A stretch of 46,229 bases of DNA, from contig NZ_VSST01000065.1 of the NCBI RefSeq assembly GCF_019402665.1, forward strand, positions 1 to 46,229, given 5' to 3'. Origin of the DNA: Bradyrhizobium canariense (lineage in GTDB: Bacteria > Pseudomonadota > Alphaproteobacteria > Rhizobiales > Xanthobacteraceae). Shown here piece after piece: positions 7,013 to 14,569 of the stretch; the stretch's first letter is position 1, and every line of letters begins with the position of its first letter. Position numbers and translations under genes: made by a program. The notes below the pieces were generated by a model. That model ran no database searches. It was not told the origin of the DNA and saw nothing but the letters and a program-made list of their open reading frames with translations.

Positions 7013-7609
7013 CTAGCCCCGCTCGCGATAGAATTGCAGCAGCTGCGCGCCTGCCGGAGAAAGCCAGTCGGGCGCACCGGCGATGTAGCCCTCGACGTGA
7101 CCGCTCGTTCCGACGAGATAGGTGATGGGCATGCCGACGAGGGAGAATATCGCGGTCGATGCTTCTGCCGCTGCGCCATAGGCGTCGACATAGCAAGCGA
7201 GGTTCTGCACGGCGAGGCCGCTGAGAAACGTGCGGATCTTGCGCAGGTCTTTGGTATCCGTGCAGATCGCGACAACATCGAGCCGGTCCGACCGTGATCC
7301 CGCGAGACTTGCGAGCACAGGCAGATCGAGCCGGCAGGCCGCGCACCAGGTGGCCCAGAAATTGACGAGGGTGATGCGGCCCGGCTTCGCGCTCAACGCG
7401 ACCTCCTTCCCGCCAATGTCTTGAAGCCTGAGCATTGGCATCGACGCGCGCGGCCGCACCAGCGTGAACTGACTGCGGCCGGCCTCGAACACCGGCGGCC
7501 AGTCTTCCTGCGCATGGGCCGCGCGGAAGGAGGCAACAAGCGCCGGCGCGGCCATCATGATCGATCGCCGCGACGGCAATGGACCGCTTTCGCGCGCGGT
7601 CTCACGCAT
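7013..7609 (-). CDS. Exported TlpA-like thioredoxin
   Basis: A 198-residue redoxin. A basic N-terminus with a hydrophobic stretch ending in AHAQ looks like a signal peptide, so the domain acts outside the cytoplasm. The thioredoxin active site is FWATWCAAC (CxxC = CAAC), and the cis-Pro loop is GMPITYLV. TlpA-type proteins reduce periplasmic disulfides, for example in cytochrome or copper-site maturation. The start at 7609 overlaps the end of the DsrE-like gene by 8 bp, so the protein is made from the doxX-dsrE-tlpA transcript, implying a shared thiol or sulfur redox job. Confidence 0.87.
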   Translation of the reverse strand: MRETARESGPLPSRRSIMMAAPALVASFRAAHAQEDWPPVFEAGRSQFTLVRPRASMPMLRLQDIGGKEVALSAKPGRITLVNFWATWCAACRLDLPVLASLAGSRSDRLDVVAICTDTKDLRKIRTFLSGLAVQNLACYVDAYGAAAEASTAIFSLVGMPITYLVGTSGHVEGYIAGAPDWLSPAGAQLLQFYRERG

Positions 7610-8063
7610 GAATGTAGGCCCAGCCCTTGAGTTGCAGATCGACCACGCGGCCGATGCCGAACGGCACGAGGCTGGCACCTGCTATCAGCGGAATCGGGAC
7701 CTGCTCCTTGGCTTCGGCGATCGCTTTTGACGATGCGCACATGCTGTAGGCGAGGTTGGGCAGCGACTGCCGCAGCGCCGCGAGCGGCTCGACCAGCGGA
7801 CTCCTGTCCGCCCGAAAGACGTCGATGCCCTTACCATTGGCGACGACCTCGATCAGCAATCGCGCGCCCCTGTCCGCAAAGTGCTTCGAGAGGTTGGCCG
7901 AGTAGCTGATCGCGTGTCCCATGACATAGGGCTCGTTGCTGTCGATCAGGATCACGACGCCGTCGGCGAGACGATCCTCCTTGGCCGCGGCGGTGCCGCC
8001 GGCCGTGAGGATCGCGGTGCCGGCGAGCAGGCCCCTGCGGGACCATCCGTTGGCAGAAATCAT
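7602..8063 (-). CDS. DsrE/DsrF-like family protein with Tat-type signal
   Basis: A 153-residue protein. Residues 8-27 (SRRGLLAGTAILTAGG) form a twin-arginine-type signal peptide, so the mature domain is probably exported folded. The rest is a DsrE-like alpha/beta fold: VVILIDSNEPYVMGHAISYS at the start, one conserved-looking Cys in YSMCASS, and the family's typical end KGWAYIH. Cytoplasmic DsrE/TusD proteins carry persulfide sulfur on that Cys; an exported version next to TlpA and DoxX suggests sulfur or thiol chemistry in the periplasm. The gene lies 19 bp after doxX and overlaps tlpA. Confidence 0.82.
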   Translation of the reverse strand: MISANGWSRRGLLAGTAILTAGGTAAAKEDRLADGVVILIDSNEPYVMGHAISYSANLSKHFADRGARLLIEVVANGKGIDVFRADRSPLVEPLAALRQSLPNLAYSMCASSKAIAEAKEQVPIPLIAGASLVPFGIGRVVDLQLKGWAYIHA

Positions 8064-8082
8064 GGCTGCGGCGTTCAGCTGT

Positions 8083-8547
8083 TCAGAACTGACGCGGCGC
8101 GATCGGCGCCTTGCGGTCGCGCCCCCACAGCACGAACAGGCTGAGCGCGAGCAGAACGACGTTGAGCGGCGTGACCGGCGCCTCGCCGCGCGAGATGTGG
8201 AAGACGAGCGCCAACACCTGCAACATGGAGCAGCCCAGTGCAGCCAACACCGTCAGCCGGGGCAGGACCCGCGTCAGCGCCGGCAGCAGGATGCCGATTC
8301 CGCCGGCGAGATCGACCAGCCCGATGAACCGGACGAACGTTGCGGAATACTGGCCGGCCCAGGGCATCATCGCGGCAAGCTCTGGAATCGGCGTCAGCAG
8401 CTTGACCAGCCCGGCCGCGGTGAAAACGAAAAAGAGCAGGGCCTGTGCGACCCAAAGGCCGATACGAATGGCGCGGCCGGGGGAGGCAGTCTCGAAGGCG
8501 GTGGTGGACACGGGTGGTTCTCCAAAAAAGGTGACGGTCGCCACCAT
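8083..8547 (-). CDS. DoxX family membrane protein
   Basis: A 154-residue protein with four hydrophobic helices (about residues 28-48, 70-90, 97-117 and 122-145), the standard DoxX architecture, including the family's GxxKLxxPxPE-like loop (AGLVKLLTPIPELA). DoxX proteins often serve as membrane anchors or quinone-linked parts of thiol and thiosulfate redox systems. GAGGAAA precedes the ATG at 8547. It is the first gene of the doxX-dsrE-tlpA operon and is transcribed away from a LysR gene whose start is 70 bp off, so that regulator probably controls it. Confidence 0.87.
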   Translation of the reverse strand: MVATVTFFGEPPVSTTAFETASPGRAIRIGLWVAQALLFFVFTAAGLVKLLTPIPELAAMMPWAGQYSATFVRFIGLVDLAGGIGILLPALTRVLPRLTVLAALGCSMLQVLALVFHISRGEAPVTPLNVVLLALSLFVLWGRDRKAPIAPRQF

Positions 8548-8617
8548 TTGATAGTTTCCTCATATTTGATCATTATGCGTCCCGGGATTAGTTCATTTCC
8601 TGGGTGTTGATGATTTC

Positions 8618-9502
8618 ATGGATTCCTTAGTCAGCATGAGGGTGTTCTGCCTTGTGGCCGAGCTGAAGAGCTTCGCGACCGCGGCGCAGCGCCTGCGCAT
8701 CTCGCCCGCGATGGCGAGCAAGCATGTGATGCAGCTCGAGAAGCGGCTGGGCACGCGGCTGCTCAACCGCACCAGTCGGCGCGTCAGCCTGAGCGAAAGC
8801 GGAGCGCTCTATTTCGAGCAGGCGCGGCAGATGCTGGACTCCCTCGACGAGGTCGAAGCCGCCGTCAGCAATGCGACGGTCGTTCCGCGCGGCACGCTGC
8901 GGCTGACCGCGCCGGTGTGGATGGCGAACACGATCTTCGCGGGCGTGCTGGCGGACTACCAGGCGCGCTATCCGGAGGTGCGCCTCGACGTCGATCTCAG
9001 CGGACGGATGGTCAATCTGGTCGAGGAGGGATTCGATCTCGCCCTTCGCGCGACCGCCGCGCCCGACGAGGCGCTGATCGCGCGGCCCATCACCAAGGTT
9101 GCGTTCCATATGGTCGGCGCGCCCGCTTATCTCGATCGCGCGGGGCGCCCGACCAAACTTGCCGATCTCGCCGGCCAGGCGATGCTGCACTACGCGCTGT
9201 ACCCGGGTGAAACCTTCTCCTTCGAGGGCGAGCACGGCACCGAGACCGTTAAGCTCAATCCGGTCCTGCGCAGCGGCAATGAAACGCTGCTGCACATGGC
9301 GGCGCTCGAAGGCATGGGCCTCGCCTTCCTGCCGAAATGGCTGGTCGCGGAGGATATCACCGCCGGCCGCCTCGAGCACGTCATGCCCGGGCAGGTCCTG
9401 TTCGAGGGCAAGCTATTCGCGGTCTATCCCAGCCGCAAATACCTTTCTGCCAAGGTCCGGACGTTCATCGACTTCGTCGCGGCCGACAAGCGGATGAGAT
9501 AG
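8618..9502 (+). CDS. LysR-family transcriptional regulator
   Basis: A 294-residue LTTR of normal length. The winged HTH spans residues 1-60 (SFATAAQRLRISPAMASKHV is the recognition region) and the effector domain about 90-290. The type resembles AaeR/DmlR-like regulators. The gene is divergent from doxX-dsrE-tlpA across a 70-bp gap, so by the usual LTTR rule it likely controls that operon and itself. I saw no clear T-N11-A palindrome in the gap. The start lacks a strong ribosome site but matches the family N-terminus exactly. Confidence 0.92.
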   Translation: MDSLVSMRVFCLVAELKSFATAAQRLRISPAMASKHVMQLEKRLGTRLLNRTSRRVSLSESGALYFEQARQMLDSLDEVEAAVSNATVVPRGTLRLTAPVWMANTIFAGVLADYQARYPEVRLDVDLSGRMVNLVEEGFDLALRATAAPDEALIARPITKVAFHMVGAPAYLDRAGRPTKLADLAGQAMLHYALYPGETFSFEGEHGTETVKLNPVLRSGNETLLHMAALEGMGLAFLPKWLVAEDITAGRLEHVMPGQVLFEGKLFAVYPSRKYLSAKVRTFIDFVAADKRMR

Positions 9503-9520
9503 CCGGCTATAGCGAGCTGA

Positions 9521-10666
9521 TTAGAGCGACCTCGCGATCAACAGCTTCATGATCTCGTTCGTGCCGCCATAGATCTTCTGGATGCGGGAATCGATGAAGA
9601 TGCGCGAGATCGGATATTCCTGCATGTAGCCGTAGCCGCCGAACAGCTGGAGGCATTCGTCGGCGGTCTCGACCTGCTTCTCCGAGCACCAGTATTTCGC
9701 CATCGACGCGGTCACGGTGTCGAGGTCCTTTGCGACCAGCCGCTCGATGCACCAGTCGACGAAGACGCGCGCGATCATCGCTTCGGTCTTGCGCTCGGCG
9801 AGCTTGAAGGCGGTGTTCTGGAAATCCATCAGCGGCTTGCCGAACGCTTTCCGCTCCTTGGTGTAGTCGACGGTGAGTTTTATGGCGCGCTCCATCGCGG
9901 CGACCGCGCCGACCGCGAGCGCGAGGCGCTCCTGCGGCAATTGCTGCATCAGCTGCACGAAGCCCTGGCCTTCTTCGCCGCCGAGCAAATTGTCCGGCGG
10001 GACCGTGACGTTGTCGAAGAACAGCTCTGAGGTGTCGGAAGCATGCAGGCCGATCTTGTCGAGGTTGCGCCCGCGCTTGTATCCATCCGCGCCTGATGTT
10101 TCGACCACGATCAGCGAAATGCCCTTGGCGCCGACATCGCCGGTGCGCGCGACCACGATGACGAGATCGGCGGCCTGGCCGTTGGTGATGAAAGTCTTCT
10201 GTCCGTTGATGACGTAGGAATTGCCCTGCTTCCTGGCGGTGGTCTTGACGGCCTGCAAATCCGAGCCGGTGCCGGGCTCGGTCATGGCGATGGCGCCGAC
10301 CATCTCGCCCGAGGCCATCTTCGGCAGCCAGCGCTTCTTCTGCTCCTCGGAGCCGTAATTGAGGATGTAGTGCGCGACGATGGCGCTGTGCACGGACACG
10401 CCGGTCGTCAGCTCCGGCACCGTGCTTTCGAGGTCGTCGAGTACGGCGGCATCATAGGCGAAGGTCGCGCCGAGGCCGCCATATTCCTCCGGCACGCTTG
10501 CCAGCAGCGCGCCCATCTCACCGAGCCCGCGCCAGGCGAAGCGGTCGACCATCTTCTGCTCGCGCCATTTTTCGGCATGCGGGGCCAGATCCTTGGCAAG
10601 ATACTTCCGGAACTGATCGCGGAAGATTTCGAGCTCTTCGGTCATCCAGGAGGAGCGGTAGGACAT
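9521..10666 (-). CDS. Acyl-CoA dehydrogenase
   Basis: A 381-residue flavoenzyme with the three-part ACAD fold. The FAD/substrate motif AIAMTEPGTGSDLQAVKTTA lies near residue 120, VINGQKTFITNG follows, and the C-terminal helical domain ends in QKIYGGTNEIMK, whose Glu is the usual catalytic base position. It oxidises an acyl-CoA to the 2,3-enoyl-CoA and passes electrons to ETF. The start at 10666 follows GAGGTGACC. It is convergent with the LysR gene (18 bp apart). The chain length of the substrate cannot be read from sequence; the LiuC-like hydratase at 12604 may or may not share its pathway. Confidence 0.93.
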   Translation of the reverse strand: MSYRSSWMTEELEIFRDQFRKYLAKDLAPHAEKWREQKMVDRFAWRGLGEMGALLASVPEEYGGLGATFAYDAAVLDDLESTVPELTTGVSVHSAIVAHYILNYGSEEQKKRWLPKMASGEMVGAIAMTEPGTGSDLQAVKTTARKQGNSYVINGQKTFITNGQAADLVIVVARTGDVGAKGISLIVVETSGADGYKRGRNLDKIGLHASDTSELFFDNVTVPPDNLLGGEEGQGFVQLMQQLPQERLALAVGAVAAMERAIKLTVDYTKERKAFGKPLMDFQNTAFKLAERKTEAMIARVFVDWCIERLVAKDLDTVTASMAKYWCSEKQVETADECLQLFGGYGYMQEYPISRIFIDSRIQKIYGGTNEIMKLLIARSL

Positions 10667-10792
10667 GGTCACCTCGGTCAATGCGGCTTGCCGGCTTGGT
10701 AGGCCAGCCTTCGGCGGCAATTATTGTGTTTTCAGGCTGCGCCGGTGACGCTACCAAGGCGACCGGAAACGCGTCTTTCGGGATGGTTGATT

Positions 10793-11470
10793 GTGGCTGT
10801 CAAAACTCAAGAGCTCAAGCTCGACATCGCGCGCATCGGCACGGTGTCAGCGATCCTGACGCAGCCGGACAAGGCGCGCTCCTGCTACGTTCTGGCGCAT
10901 GGTGCCGGTGCAGGGATGCGGCACGCATCGATGGACAAGATTGCGGAGGGGCTCGCGAACCGCGGCATCGCGACGTTCCGCTTCAATTTTCCCTACATGG
11001 AAAACAAACAGGGCCGTCCCGACCAGCCGGTGGTCGCCCATGCCACGATCCGCGCGGCAGTCGAGGAAGCCGCGCGGCTCTGCCCCGGTGTGATGCTCGT
11101 TGCGGGCGGAAAATCCTTCGGCGGGCGCATGACGTCGCAGGCGCAGTCGAAGACGCCGCTGCCTGATGTCAAAGGGCTCGCCTTCCTCGGCTTTCCCCTG
11201 CACGCCGACAAGAAGCCATCGACCGAGCGTGCCGAGCACCTCGCCCGTGTCGAGATCCCGATGCTGTTCCTGCAAGGCACCCGCGATGGGCTCGCCGATC
11301 TCGGCCTCCTCAAGCCCGTCATCGCCGCTCTTGCCCCGAAGGCGACGCTGCACGAGATCGAGGGCGGCGATCACTCCTTCGCGGTGCTGAAAAAGTCCGG
11401 TCGCAGCAACGAAGAGGCGCTTGCGGAGGTGCTCGACACGCTCGCGGACTGGATCGACAAGCTCGCCTGA
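10793..11470 (+). CDS. Alpha/beta hydrolase of the KANL3/Tex30 type
   Basis: A small hydrolase of about 225 residues. VLAHGAGAGMRHASMD gives the oxyanion region, GGKSFGGRM the nucleophile elbow (Ser in GKSFG), and GGDHSF the catalytic His, in the order seen in COG3571 proteins. The substrate is unknown. I chose the GTG at 10793 because GGGATGG lies just upstream and the protein then begins like its family; an ATG at 10724 would add 23 unlikely residues. It starts 126 bp from the divergent acyl-CoA dehydrogenase and ends 4 bp from a convergent gene. Confidence 0.8.
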   Translation: MAVKTQELKLDIARIGTVSAILTQPDKARSCYVLAHGAGAGMRHASMDKIAEGLANRGIATFRFNFPYMENKQGRPDQPVVAHATIRAAVEEAARLCPGVMLVAGGKSFGGRMTSQAQSKTPLPDVKGLAFLGFPLHADKKPSTERAEHLARVEIPMLFLQGTRDGLADLGLLKPVIAALAPKATLHEIEGGDHSFAVLKKSGRSNEEALAEVLDTLADWIDKLA

Positions 11471-11474
11471 AATC

Positions 11475-12449
11475 TCACGCCGAATATAGCCCCTTGTCGC
11501 GCGCCTTCTGGATCGCGAGCGCGGCAATGAGATCGAGGGTCGGCGTCGACAGGCCGGCGGTGCGCGCGAAGGCTTGGGGCGCCTTCACCAGGACGTCGAT
11601 CTCCATGGCGCGGCCGAGCTCGTAGTCCTGCAGCAGCGACGGCTTGTGATTGGGCGCGGGACCACTGCGGCTCACGCGCTTGACCTCGGGGATGAAGTGC
11701 TGGGCGATCTCGTTGGCCTCGTTCAGCATTCGCGGGATGACCTCGGCGAACGCAGGATCGTCGCGCACGCCGCGCGCGGTCTGGCCGGTGAGCAGGCACA
11801 GCACCGACAACGACATGTTGGTCAGCAGCTTTGACCAGATCGCCTCGCGGATCTCGGCAACCGGCGGCGATTCCAGCCGCGCGTCGGTGAAGACACCGCG
11901 CAGCGTCGTGATGCGCTCGCAATTGCGGTCGTCGCATTCGCCGATCAGCAGGCGGTTGCGGTCCGGCGTCAGGTTCTGCACCACGCCAGGCGCGATCACC
12001 TCGTTGGAGGAGAAGACCACGCCGCCGACGATCCGCTCCTTCGGGATGCAGGCGCGCAAGCGCCCGCCCGGGTCGAGAAAGGAAATGTCCGGCGGGGTCG
12101 GGTGTCGCGGCGGCAGGCCGATCCCGTACCACCAGGGAATGCCGTTCTGCGCGAACACGATCGCGGTGTCGTCCTGCAGCAGCGGCTTGAGGCTGGAGAC
12201 CAGCCCGGTCAACGCGGTTGCCTTCAAGGTGCTGATCACGACGTCCTGGGGGCCGAGTTGGGCCGGATCGCCGGAGGCGTTCACCTTGGCGGAGACCTCG
12301 GAATCGCCGACGCGCAGCTTGAGGCCGTTGGCCCGGACCGCCTCCAGGTGCGCGCCGCGCATTACGCACGAGACCTCGTGGCCGGCGCGGGCCAGCCTGA
12401 CCGCGAGATGGCTGCCGACGGCGCCCGCGCCGAAAATGCAGATGCGCAT
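11475..12449 (-). CDS. Ketopantoate reductase family protein (PanE/ApbA-like)
   Basis: A 324-residue NAD(P)-dependent reductase. The N-terminal Rossmann motif is CIFGAGAVGSHLAVRLARAG; the C-terminal helical ApbA_C domain carries the Lys of KLLTNMSL, the usual catalytic position, and the late ELGRAMEIDVL segment. Family members reduce 2-dehydropantoate to pantoate in coenzyme A synthesis, but many paralogues reduce other 2-oxo acids, so the exact substrate is open. The start at 12449 fits the Rossmann fold; the open frame continues upstream without homology. It is divergent from the enoyl-CoA hydratase with 154 bp between. Confidence 0.85.
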   Translation of the reverse strand: MRICIFGAGAVGSHLAVRLARAGHEVSCVMRGAHLEAVRANGLKLRVGDSEVSAKVNASGDPAQLGPQDVVISTLKATALTGLVSSLKPLLQDDTAIVFAQNGIPWWYGIGLPPRHPTPPDISFLDPGGRLRACIPKERIVGGVVFSSNEVIAPGVVQNLTPDRNRLLIGECDDRNCERITTLRGVFTDARLESPPVAEIREAIWSKLLTNMSLSVLCLLTGQTARGVRDDPAFAEVIPRMLNEANEIAQHFIPEVKRVSRSGPAPNHKPSLLQDYELGRAMEIDVLVKAPQAFARTAGLSTPTLDLIAALAIQKARDKGLYSA

Positions 12450-12603
12450 GTGATGTCCGTCCCTGATCCCTTGATGCCGCCCCGCGACAGCATGACACAA
12501 GCCGCCATGCGATGGACGCGGCTGCCCTACGCTCGAAAGATATGGATCAAGGTGCGGAGCCTCGGCCATAGTACGCGCCAAACAAACGAGCGGAGGAACA
12601 CCG

Positions 12604-13407
12604 ATGACCGACAGCCCCGTCCTGTGGACCCTGGATGCGCGTGGGGTTGCGACCGTCACGTTGAATCGGCCCGAAGTGAACAATGCCTATGACGGTGCAT
12701 TGATCGCGGGCGTGCTCGCGGCCATGGACGATCTCGGTAGCAAGCCCAACCTTCGCTTGGTCGTGCTCAAGGGCACCGGCAAGCATTTCCAGGCCGGCGC
12801 CGACCTCAAATGGATCAACGGCGTGCGGCCGCAATCGAGCGAGGCGAACGAGGCCGCGTCGCGTGCGACGTTCGAGGCCGTGCAGCGGCTCAACACGCTG
12901 CCCATTCCGACGGTCGCGCTGGTGCAGGGCGGCTGCTTTGGCGGCGGCACCGGCGTGATCGCGGCCTGCGATGTCGTGATCGCGGCCGACAACGCCCTGT
13001 TCTCGATCACCGAAGTGCGCTGGGGCCTGACCGCGGCCATCATCATCCCGCAGCTCTGCGATGCCATCGGTGTACGGCAAGTCCGCCGCTACGCGCTGAC
13101 AGGGGAACGTTTCGGCGCCGAGGATGCTCGCCGCATCGGCCTCGTCCACGAGGTGGTGCCGCTCGCCGATCTCGACGCCGCCGGCGCCAAGGTGGTCGAG
13201 CAGTTGCTCGCCAACGGACCGGAGGCGATGGCCGAGACCAAGCGGCTGGCACTGGAGAGCTCGTTCGGCGGAATGGCGGTGGACGATGCCGCCTACAAGC
13301 GGCTCGTGCACCTGCATTCGGTCAAGCGCCAGAGTGCGGAAGCTGCGGAGGGGCTGGCGTCGTTCGCGGAGAAGCGCGCGGCGAATTGGAGTGGCGGCAA
13401 GGCCTGA
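12604..13407 (+). CDS. Enoyl-CoA hydratase/isomerase family protein, LiuC-like
   Basis: A 267-residue crotonase-fold protein preceded by GGAGGAACACCG. The oxyanion-hole segments are FQAGADLKW and GGCFGGGTG. Of the two catalytic glutamates of typical hydratases, the second is present (SITEVRWG) but the first is Gly (GGGTG where rat hydratase has GGCE). From memory the same feature, and the following RRYALTGERF, occur in LiuC/AtuE-type methylglutaconyl-CoA hydratases of leucine and terpene breakdown. That role is plausible, but no other liu gene except a generic acyl-CoA dehydrogenase is nearby. Confidence 0.85.
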   Translation: MTDSPVLWTLDARGVATVTLNRPEVNNAYDGALIAGVLAAMDDLGSKPNLRLVVLKGTGKHFQAGADLKWINGVRPQSSEANEAASRATFEAVQRLNTLPIPTVALVQGGCFGGGTGVIAACDVVIAADNALFSITEVRWGLTAAIIIPQLCDAIGVRQVRRYALTGERFGAEDARRIGLVHEVVPLADLDAAGAKVVEQLLANGPEAMAETKRLALESSFGGMAVDDAAYKRLVHLHSVKRQSAEAAEGLASFAEKRAANWSGGKA

Positions 13408-13536
13408 GCGCGCCGCTCAGCAGCAACCCGATACGATCTGCGTCGTGCACCATCCCCAAACCCTGGCCGCGGGACCGATTCGAATCCCCGTAATTCCGCG
13501 GGCCCGTCCTTAAGAGTTCAATCATTCCCGGCCATT

Positions 13537-14553
13537 ATGGTTACGACAATTGTCACGCCATGGTGTCGAATGCACAGAGTTCTGGGGTTTTGGAAGGCTG
13601 GATCGATCGTCGCGGCGGCAACGCTGCTGGTCCTGCATCCGGTTGCCGCTTCACCTCGACTGGTCTCTCTGGCGTTCAATTCCCAGCTGGGGAGCCCGCA
13701 GCAGATCGGGGCGGATGAGTTTCGCCGGAAGCTGGTGGCATTGCCCGGCAAGCCCATCGTGATCGACCAGCGCGCCACCAATGCAGTCGGTAGCGAGAAC
13801 GCCATTCTCGCCGCGACGCAGGCCGGCGCCGTCGATATGGCGGTGCTGTCGGGTTCGGTGGTCAGTGCGGTCGTCCCCGAACTCGGCGTGTTCGACATTC
13901 CCTTCCTGTTTCGCGATACGGCTCACGCCAAAGCCGTGGCGCAAGGTCCGGCAGGCGCCGCAATCGCCGCCAAATTCGGCGATAAGGGGCTGACCTTGCT
14001 GGCGATTGGCCGACAGGGCTTCCGCAACGTCACGAATTCCAAGCGGCCTGTTCGCAGCCCCGACGATATCAAGGGTCTGAAGATTCGTGTCATCCCGAAC
14101 CCGATCTATCAGATGACGTTCAAGGCGCTCGGTGCCGAAGTGGTCCCGATGGAATTTCCGCTGGTCTATACCGCGCTCAAGGATGGCCGGCTCGACGGGC
14201 AGGAAAATCCGGTGCCGACCATTGCCGGCTCCCGTCTCTATGAAGTCCAGAAATACCTCACATTGACCGGCCACTTCTTCGCGCCGATCGTGTTCATCGC
14301 CAACCGTGCCATGTTCGAGCAGCTCACTCCGGCCGACCAGGCAACGCTGATCGCGCAGGCAAAAGCGGGGGCGGAGGCGACATGGCAGGCAAAGCTCGAT
14401 GCCGCGTCGCTCGAGCAGGTGCGCAGCGGCGGCATGGACGTGATCGAGAAATTCGATCGCCAACCCTTCGTCGATGCGGTCAAGCCGCTCGACCAGGAAT
14501 TCGAGAAGCGGTTCGGCAAGGATCTGCTCGCCACCATCCGGTCCACTCAGTAA
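13537..14553 (+). CDS. TRAP transporter solute-binding protein, DctP family
   Basis: A protein of up to 338 residues with a signal peptide (hydrophobic core IVAAATLLVLHPVAAS). The DctP fold is shown by GLKIRVIPNPIYQMTFKALG, the Arg of which binds the ligand carboxylate, and DGQENPVPTI. It should bind an organic acid in the periplasm. The start is uncertain: ATG at 13537 or at 13570 (MHRVLGF), neither with a good ribosome site. No DctQ or DctM membrane subunit is nearby; a chemoreceptor gene starts 16 bp downstream, which points to a sensory rather than a transport role. Confidence 0.88.
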   Translation: MVTTIVTPWCRMHRVLGFWKAGSIVAAATLLVLHPVAASPRLVSLAFNSQLGSPQQIGADEFRRKLVALPGKPIVIDQRATNAVGSENAILAATQAGAVDMAVLSGSVVSAVVPELGVFDIPFLFRDTAHAKAVAQGPAGAAIAAKFGDKGLTLLAIGRQGFRNVTNSKRPVRSPDDIKGLKIRVIPNPIYQMTFKALGAEVVPMEFPLVYTALKDGRLDGQENPVPTIAGSRLYEVQKYLTLTGHFFAPIVFIANRAMFEQLTPADQATLIAQAKAGAEATWQAKLDAASLEQVRSGGMDVIEKFDRQPFVDAVKPLDQEFEKRFGKDLLATIRSTQ

Positions 14554-14569
14554 AGATTTCGGGATTCCT

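Noticed and set aside
5593..7278. 561-codon leftward open frame over the amidohydrolase
   Set aside because: It mirrors a well-supported gene on the other strand; the product is Arg/His/Ala-rich with no family signature, as expected for antisense frames in GC-rich DNA.
13537..14553. A complete TRAP transporter
   Set aside because: No DctQ or DctM gene occurs on either side; the next gene is a chemoreceptor.
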